64,000 nucleotides of DNA, from positions 12,467 through 76,466 of the forward strand of contig DATBZF010000027.1 of assembly GCA_036513315.1 (NCBI GenBank), in the 5' to 3' direction. The notes below the pieces were generated by a model. The model was not told the origin of the DNA, ran no database searches, and saw nothing but the letters and a program-made list of their open reading frames with translations. Made by a program: the position numbers and the translations under genes. Below, one piece after another: positions 60,278 to 64,000 of this stretch (the first letter of the stretch is position 1; the number at the start of each line of letters is the position of its first letter). This DNA comes from Roseiarcus sp036513315. Lineage in GTDB: Bacteria; Pseudomonadota; Alphaproteobacteria; Rhizobiales; Beijerinckiaceae.

Positions 60278-63200
60278 TTAGACATGCTCGACCGCCACCA
60301 CCCCGGCGACGGCTTTCAACGCCCCCGCGATTGAAGCGGAAACCGCGAAGCGGCCGGGCAGTTTGATCTCGACTTCGCCCTCCCGCGGACCCAGGAGCAC
60401 GACCAGCGAAACTTCGCCCTCGCCCTTGGCGCGCAGGCGCTCCTCGATCGAGGGCAAGGGCGCCTCGTCGCGCACGAAAATCCGCAGGCCCTTGTGGATG
60501 CGCGCCGCCGCCGAGGCGAGCTCCTCGACATGGATGATGCGCGCGCGCACGTCTTCGCCTTCGAGGCCACCCTGCAAGGTCACCAGCACGTCCGAGCCTT
60601 TTTCGAGAAGATCGCGATATTGGCTGAGGCCTTCCGCAAAAATGATCGCCTCATATTGGCCTGATGGATCGGAAAGCTGGACGATGCCGAGCCGCGACCC
60701 CGATTTGGTGCGCCGCTCCGAGCGATCGAGCACGCTGGCGGCAAGGCGCGCCGAGGTCGCGCCCCGCCGCACGGCGCGCACGAAATCGGCCCAGCGCGTC
60801 AGACGAAGCTTGGCCAGCACGCTCTGATAGGCGTCGAGCGGATGGCCGGAGAGGAAAAACCCGACCGCGTCATATTCGCGGCGCAGCCGGTCGGCCGCCG
60901 GCCAGGGCTCGGCGCGCACGTTCAACGGCGCGCTATCGCTCTCGCCAAATAATCCGCTTTGCCCCGCCGCCCGTTCCTGGGCGGTGCGATTGGCCAGCGC
61001 CAGCGCCGGCTCGATGGCGGCGAAGGCGCGCGCGCGATCGGGCTCGATCTCGTCGAAGGCGCCGGCGGCGGCCAGGCTCTCCAGCGCCTTCTTGTTGACG
61101 GCGCGCGGATCGATGCGGCGCGCCATCTCGCTCAGTGAGGCGAATGGCTGGCCGCCGCGCGCGGCGGTCAGCGCCTCAGCCTGCGCTTCGCCGACGCCCT
61201 TGACCGCCGACAAGGCATAGGCGATCGACAGCGCGCCGCCCTCGCCGAGGCGCGCGTCGAAATCGACGTTGGAGCCGTTGACCGACGGCGGCGCCACTTT
61301 AATGCCGAGACGCAAGGCCTCGCCGCGAAATTCGGCGAGCTTGTCGGTGTTGGACTTGTCGAGCGTCATCGACGCGGCGAGGAATTCGACGGGGTGATTG
61401 GCCTTGAACCAGGCGGTCCAAAAGGCGATCAGCGCATAGGCCGCCGCATGGCTCTTATTGAAGCCGTAATCGGCGAATTTCGCGAGCAGATCGAATATCT
61501 CGTCGGCCTTGCTCTGGCTGAGGCCGCGCTCGACCGCGCCATTGACGAACCGGGCGCGCTGGGCGTCCATCTCCGCCTTGATTTTCTTGCCCATCGCGCG
61601 GCGCAGCAGATCGGCCTCGCCCAGCGAATAGCCCGACAGCATTTGCGCGATCTGCATCACCTGTTCCTGATAGATGATGACGCCAAATGTCTCGCGCAGC
61701 ATCGGCTCCAGCTTGGGATGGATGTAGTCGGGCTTTTCCTGGCCGAGTTTGCGCGCGCAATAAGTGGGGATATTGGCCATCGGGCCCGGCCGGTAGAGCG
61801 CGACCAGCGCTATGAGGTCCTCGAAGCGGTCGGCGCGCATTTCGACAAGCGCCTTGCGCATGCCGCCGCTTTCCACCTGGAACACGCCGATCGTCTCGCC
61901 GCGCCCGAGCATTTCGTAGGTCTTGGCATCGTCGAGCGGAATTTTCGCCAGATCCACTTCGATTCCGCGCCGCGCCAGCAGGCGCGCCGCCTTGCGCAGC
62001 GTGGTCAGCGTCTTCAGGCCGAGAAAATCGAATTTGACGAGGCCGGCGGACTCGACCCATTTCATGTTGAACTGCGTCGCCGGCATTTCGGATTTGGGAT
62101 CGCGGTAGAGCGGCACCAGTTCGACCAGCGGGCGATCGCCGATCACCACGCCCGCCGCATGGGTCGAGGCGTTGGAATAGAGCCCTTCGAGCCGGCCGGC
62201 GATGGCCAGCATTTTGGCGACGCGCGGATCGGCCTCGGCCGCTTCGCTGAGGCGCGCCTCGTCGACGATCGCCTGTTTCAGGGTGACCGGATTGGCCGGG
62301 TTCTGCGGCACCAGCTTGGCGAGTTTGTCGACCTGGCCGAGCGGCAATTCCAGCACGCGCCCGACATTGCGCATCACGCCGCGCGCCAGGAACGAGCCGA
62401 AAGTGATGATCTGCGCGACGCGGTCGGCGCCATAGCGCTGGCGGACATAGGCGATCACTTCGTCGCGCCGGTCCTGGCAGAAGTCGATGTCGAAATCGGG
62501 CATCGACACGCGCTCGGGGTTGAGGAAACGTTCGAACAGCAGGCCGAAGCGGATCGGATCGAGATCGGTGATGGTCAGCGACCAGGCGACGAGCGAACCG
62601 GCGCCGGAGCCGCGCCCCGGCCCGACCGGAATATCCTGGCGCTTGGCCCATTGGATGAAATCGGCGACGATCAGGAAGTAGCCGGGGAATTTCATATTGA
62701 CGATGACGTCGAGCTCGAAGGCGAGCCGCGCTTCATAATCGGCCTGCGAAAAGCCCGGCGCGCAGCCATGCGCGGCGAGCCTTGCCGCGAGCCCCTGCCC
62801 GGCCTGCGCACGCAATTCGCCGACTTCGTCGAGCGCCTCGCCGGCGACGGAAGTGAAACGCGGCAGGATCGGCTTGCGCGTCTGCGTGCTGAACGCACAG
62901 CGCATCGCGATCTCGACGCTATTGTCGGTCGCTTCCGGCAGGTCCTCGAACAGCCTGACCATTTCGGCGCGCGTCTTGAAGCCATGTTCGCCGGACAGGC
63001 GGCGCCTTTCGCCGGCGCTGACAAGCGCGCCATCGGCGATGCACAGCAGCGCGTCCTGCGCCTCATGATCGGCGGGCCCGGCGAAATAGGCTTCGTTGGT
63101 CGCCACCAGCGGCAGCGCGGCCGCATAGGCGAGATCGAGCAATTGCGGCTCAACGGCCTTTTCCGTTTCGAGGTCGTGGCGCTGCAATTCGACATAGAGG

Positions 63201-63736
63201 CGCTTGTCGAACACAACGGCGAGCCGCGCCAGGCGCGCGCGCGCAAGATCGGCGAGGCCGGCCGACAGCGCTCGATCGATAGGCCCCGCCGGGCCGCCGG
63301 TCAGCGCGATGAGGCCGTCGACGTCGCCTAGCGCGTCGAAGCGGACATGCGGCTCGTCGGAATCCTGCGGGCCGAGCCAGACTTCGCTCGCCAGCCGCAT
63401 CAGATTGCCGTAGCCCGCTTCGTTCTGCGCGATGAGAACGATCGGCGCGCGCGCGAGGCGCTGGTCGGCGCGCGGGCTCGAACTCGCCGGCGCATCGCCG
63501 AAATCGACGGCGAGCTGCGCGCCGATGATCGCCTGGACGCCGGCTTTGGAAAGTTTCTCGGAAAATTCGAGCGCGCCGAACAGATTGTTGGTGTCGGTGA
63601 TCGCCAAAGCCGGCATCTCATCGGCCTTGGCGAGCTTGGCCAAAGTCTCGATCGTCAGCGCGCCCTCGCGCAGCGAATAGGACGAATGGACGTGCAGATG
63701 CACGAAGCCGACGGATTTGACGATCGAAGGATCCAA
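60278..63736 (-). CDS. dnaE: DNA polymerase III alpha subunit
   Basis: A roughly 1152-residue replicative polymerase (DnaE1 type). The PHP domain opens GFVHLHVHSSYSLREGALTI; GPGRGSGAGSLVAWSLTITD and the catalytic aspartates in VSMPDFDIDFCQDRRDEV (about residue 415) define the palm; the C-terminal OB-fold region is LGIVQLSDPSGQYEAIIFAE. The start is TTG 63736 with GGGGAA 5 nt upstream; no ATG fits. Length and an intact PHP fit DnaE1 rather than the error-prone DnaE2/ImuC. An SOS-type promoter and micropeptide gene lie directly upstream on the same strand. Confidence 0.95.
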   Translation of the reverse strand: MDPSIVKSVGFVHLHVHSSYSLREGALTIETLAKLAKADEMPALAITDTNNLFGALEFSEKLSKAGVQAIIGAQLAVDFGDAPASSSPRADQRLARAPIVLIAQNEAGYGNLMRLASEVWLGPQDSDEPHVRFDALGDVDGLIALTGGPAGPIDRALSAGLADLARARLARLAVVFDKRLYVELQRHDLETEKAVEPQLLDLAYAAALPLVATNEAYFAGPADHEAQDALLCIADGALVSAGERRRLSGEHGFKTRAEMVRLFEDLPEATDNSVEIAMRCAFSTQTRKPILPRFTSVAGEALDEVGELRAQAGQGLAARLAAHGCAPGFSQADYEARLAFELDVIVNMKFPGYFLIVADFIQWAKRQDIPVGPGRGSGAGSLVAWSLTITDLDPIRFGLLFERFLNPERVSMPDFDIDFCQDRRDEVIAYVRQRYGADRVAQIITFGSFLARGVMRNVGRVLELPLGQVDKLAKLVPQNPANPVTLKQAIVDEARLSEAAEADPRVAKMLAIAGRLEGLYSNASTHAAGVVIGDRPLVELVPLYRDPKSEMPATQFNMKWVESAGLVKFDFLGLKTLTTLRKAARLLARRGIEVDLAKIPLDDAKTYEMLGRGETIGVFQVESGGMRKALVEMRADRFEDLIALVALYRPGPMANIPTYCARKLGQEKPDYIHPKLEPMLRETFGVIIYQEQVMQIAQMLSGYSLGEADLLRRAMGKKIKAEMDAQRARFVNGAVERGLSQSKADEIFDLLAKFADYGFNKSHAAAYALIAFWTAWFKANHPVEFLAASMTLDKSNTDKLAEFRGEALRLGIKVAPPSVNGSNVDFDARLGEGGALSIAYALSAVKGVGEAQAEALTAARGGQPFASLSEMARRIDPRAVNKKALESLAAAGAFDEIEPDRARAFAAIEPALALANRTAQERAAGQSGLFGESDSAPLNVRAEPWPAADRLRREYDAVGFFLSGHPLDAYQSVLAKLRLTRWADFVRAVRRGATSARLAASVLDRSERRTKSGSRLGIVQLSDPSGQYEAIIFAEGLSQYRDLLEKGSDVLVTLQGGLEGEDVRARIIHVEELASAAARIHKGLRIFVRDEAPLPSIEERLRAKGEGEVSLVVLLGPREGEVEIKLPGRFAVSASIAGALKAVAGVVAVEHV

Positions 63737-63815
63737 AACGCTTCCCCTGGACGGCCGGCATTCTAACCTCGCGCGCTCCTTCGTCGAGACGCGCGCCCGA
63801 GTCGTCAACAGCGTT

Positions 63816-63920
63816 TCAAGCGCCCAGCGAGCGCGCCACCATCGCAATCATCGCCAGAAACGCCGCCAAGGCGGCGAGCTCAACCATATCCTGCACAACC
63901 CCAACAGCCCGATGCACCAT
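63816..63920 (-). CDS. 34-residue SOS-type membrane micropeptide (SidA-like candidate)
   Basis: A 35-codon frame beginning MVHRAVGVVQDMVELA and ending IAMVARSLGA. One hydrophobic helix covers about residues 13-29, with basic residues on both sides. A strong GGGGAGG Shine-Dalgarno lies 5 nt before the ATG, and a near-consensus promoter overlapped by LexA-type half-sites lies 30-62 nt upstream. The stop is 79 nt before the dnaE start with no terminator between, so the two may be co-transcribed. Size, single helix and SOS-type control recall Caulobacter SidA, a LexA-regulated division inhibitor, though no sequence identity is claimed. The function is inference; that it is a gene is well supported. 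Confidence 0.75.
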   Translation of the reverse strand: MVHRAVGVVQDMVELAALAAFLAMIAMVARSLGA

Positions 63921-63949
63921 CACAACCTCCCCGGTTACAAGGGTGGTTG

Positions 63950-63982
63950 CTTATATGTTCGTTCTTTGTTCTTGTCAAGTTC
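63950..63982 (-). promoter_or_regulatory. Sigma70 promoter overlapped by LexA-type boxes
   Basis: On the minus strand: TTGACA (63973-63978), exactly 17 nt, TATAAG (63950-63955). On the plus strand GTTC occurs at 63957, 63968 and 63979, exactly 11 bp apart, making two overlapping GTTC-N7-GTTC sites, the established alphaproteobacterial LexA box. They cover the spacer and the -35 element, ideal for repression. Confidence 0.85.
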
Positions 63983-64000
63983 CATTTGGTGATGGTAGTG

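Noticed and set aside
61394..63331. 645-codon open frame on the plus strand opposite dnaE
   Set aside because: Lies wholly antisense to the polymerase core; composition is that of a third-position shadow and there is no ribosome site.
1..64000. CRISPR arrays, tRNA/rRNA genes, IS elements or prophage
   Set aside because: No regularly spaced repeats, cloverleaf-like segments, transposases or phage structural genes were found while reading the intergenic regions and proteins.

Overview
The window is a GC-rich chromosomal segment from an alphaproteobacterium, most likely order Hyphomicrobiales (Rhizobiales) and possibly near the Beijerinckiaceae/Methylocystaceae. The case rests on gene content: GatCAB amidotransferase, LpxI instead of LpxH in lipid A synthesis, an S2 protein with a long C-terminal extension, a PmtA-like phospholipid methyltransferase, a DUF983 protein, a catalytically altered PyrC beside PyrB, and a GTTC-N7-GTTC (LexA-type) operator. 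No rRNA, tRNA, insertion sequence, prophage or CRISPR array was recognised. The species assignment is inference.

Layout. 0.2-10 kb: metabolic genes (aldo/keto reductase, small secreted protein, Tat-exported oxalate decarboxylase, serine hydrolase with a frameshifted tail, malic enzyme MaeB, LysE exporter, isovaleryl-CoA dehydrogenase, glutathione transferase). 10-15 kb: a histone H1-like Lys/Ala protein, gatCAB, and ruvX. 15-23 kb: dprA, plsY, pyrC-like and pyrB on the minus strand. This block is interrupted by plus-strand kbl-tdh and an AbrB/MazF-type toxin-antitoxin pair. 23-31 kb: topA, pmtA-like, rnr, DUF983, NUDIX, a gene of unknown function, and rpmG. 31-36 kb: comEC and gltX, flanked by two decayed genes (a kinase and an Asp/Glu racemase). 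36-39 kb: a nitrate/sulfonate-type ABC transporter with a double permease. 39-44 kb: gltA and a degenerated tandem duplication of an MFS transporter/epimerase pair. 44-60 kb: the envelope/translation cluster on the minus strand, in transcription order rpsB, tsf, pyrH, frr, uppS, cdsA, dxr, rseP, bamA, lpxD, fabZ, lpxA, lpxI, lpxB. Strong hairpin terminators separate rpsB/tsf, tsf/pyrH and bamA/lpxD. 60-64 kb: a 26-residue membrane-protein gene, dnaE, and at the right edge a 34-residue membrane-protein gene.

The most notable signal is at the right edge. A near-consensus sigma70 promoter (TTGACA, 17-nt spacer, TATAAG) carries three GTTC half-sites at exact 11-bp intervals. It drives a 34-codon ORF with a perfect Shine-Dalgarno, upstream of and co-directional with dnaE. 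This looks like an SOS-induced membrane micropeptide, functionally reminiscent of the Caulobacter SidA division inhibitor, possibly co-transcribed with the replicative polymerase gene. The second theme is recent decay. The 31-44 kb stretch holds a kinase pseudogene, a racemase pseudogene with an internal deletion, a truncated MFS copy and an epimerase remnant, the last two being traces of one segmental duplication.
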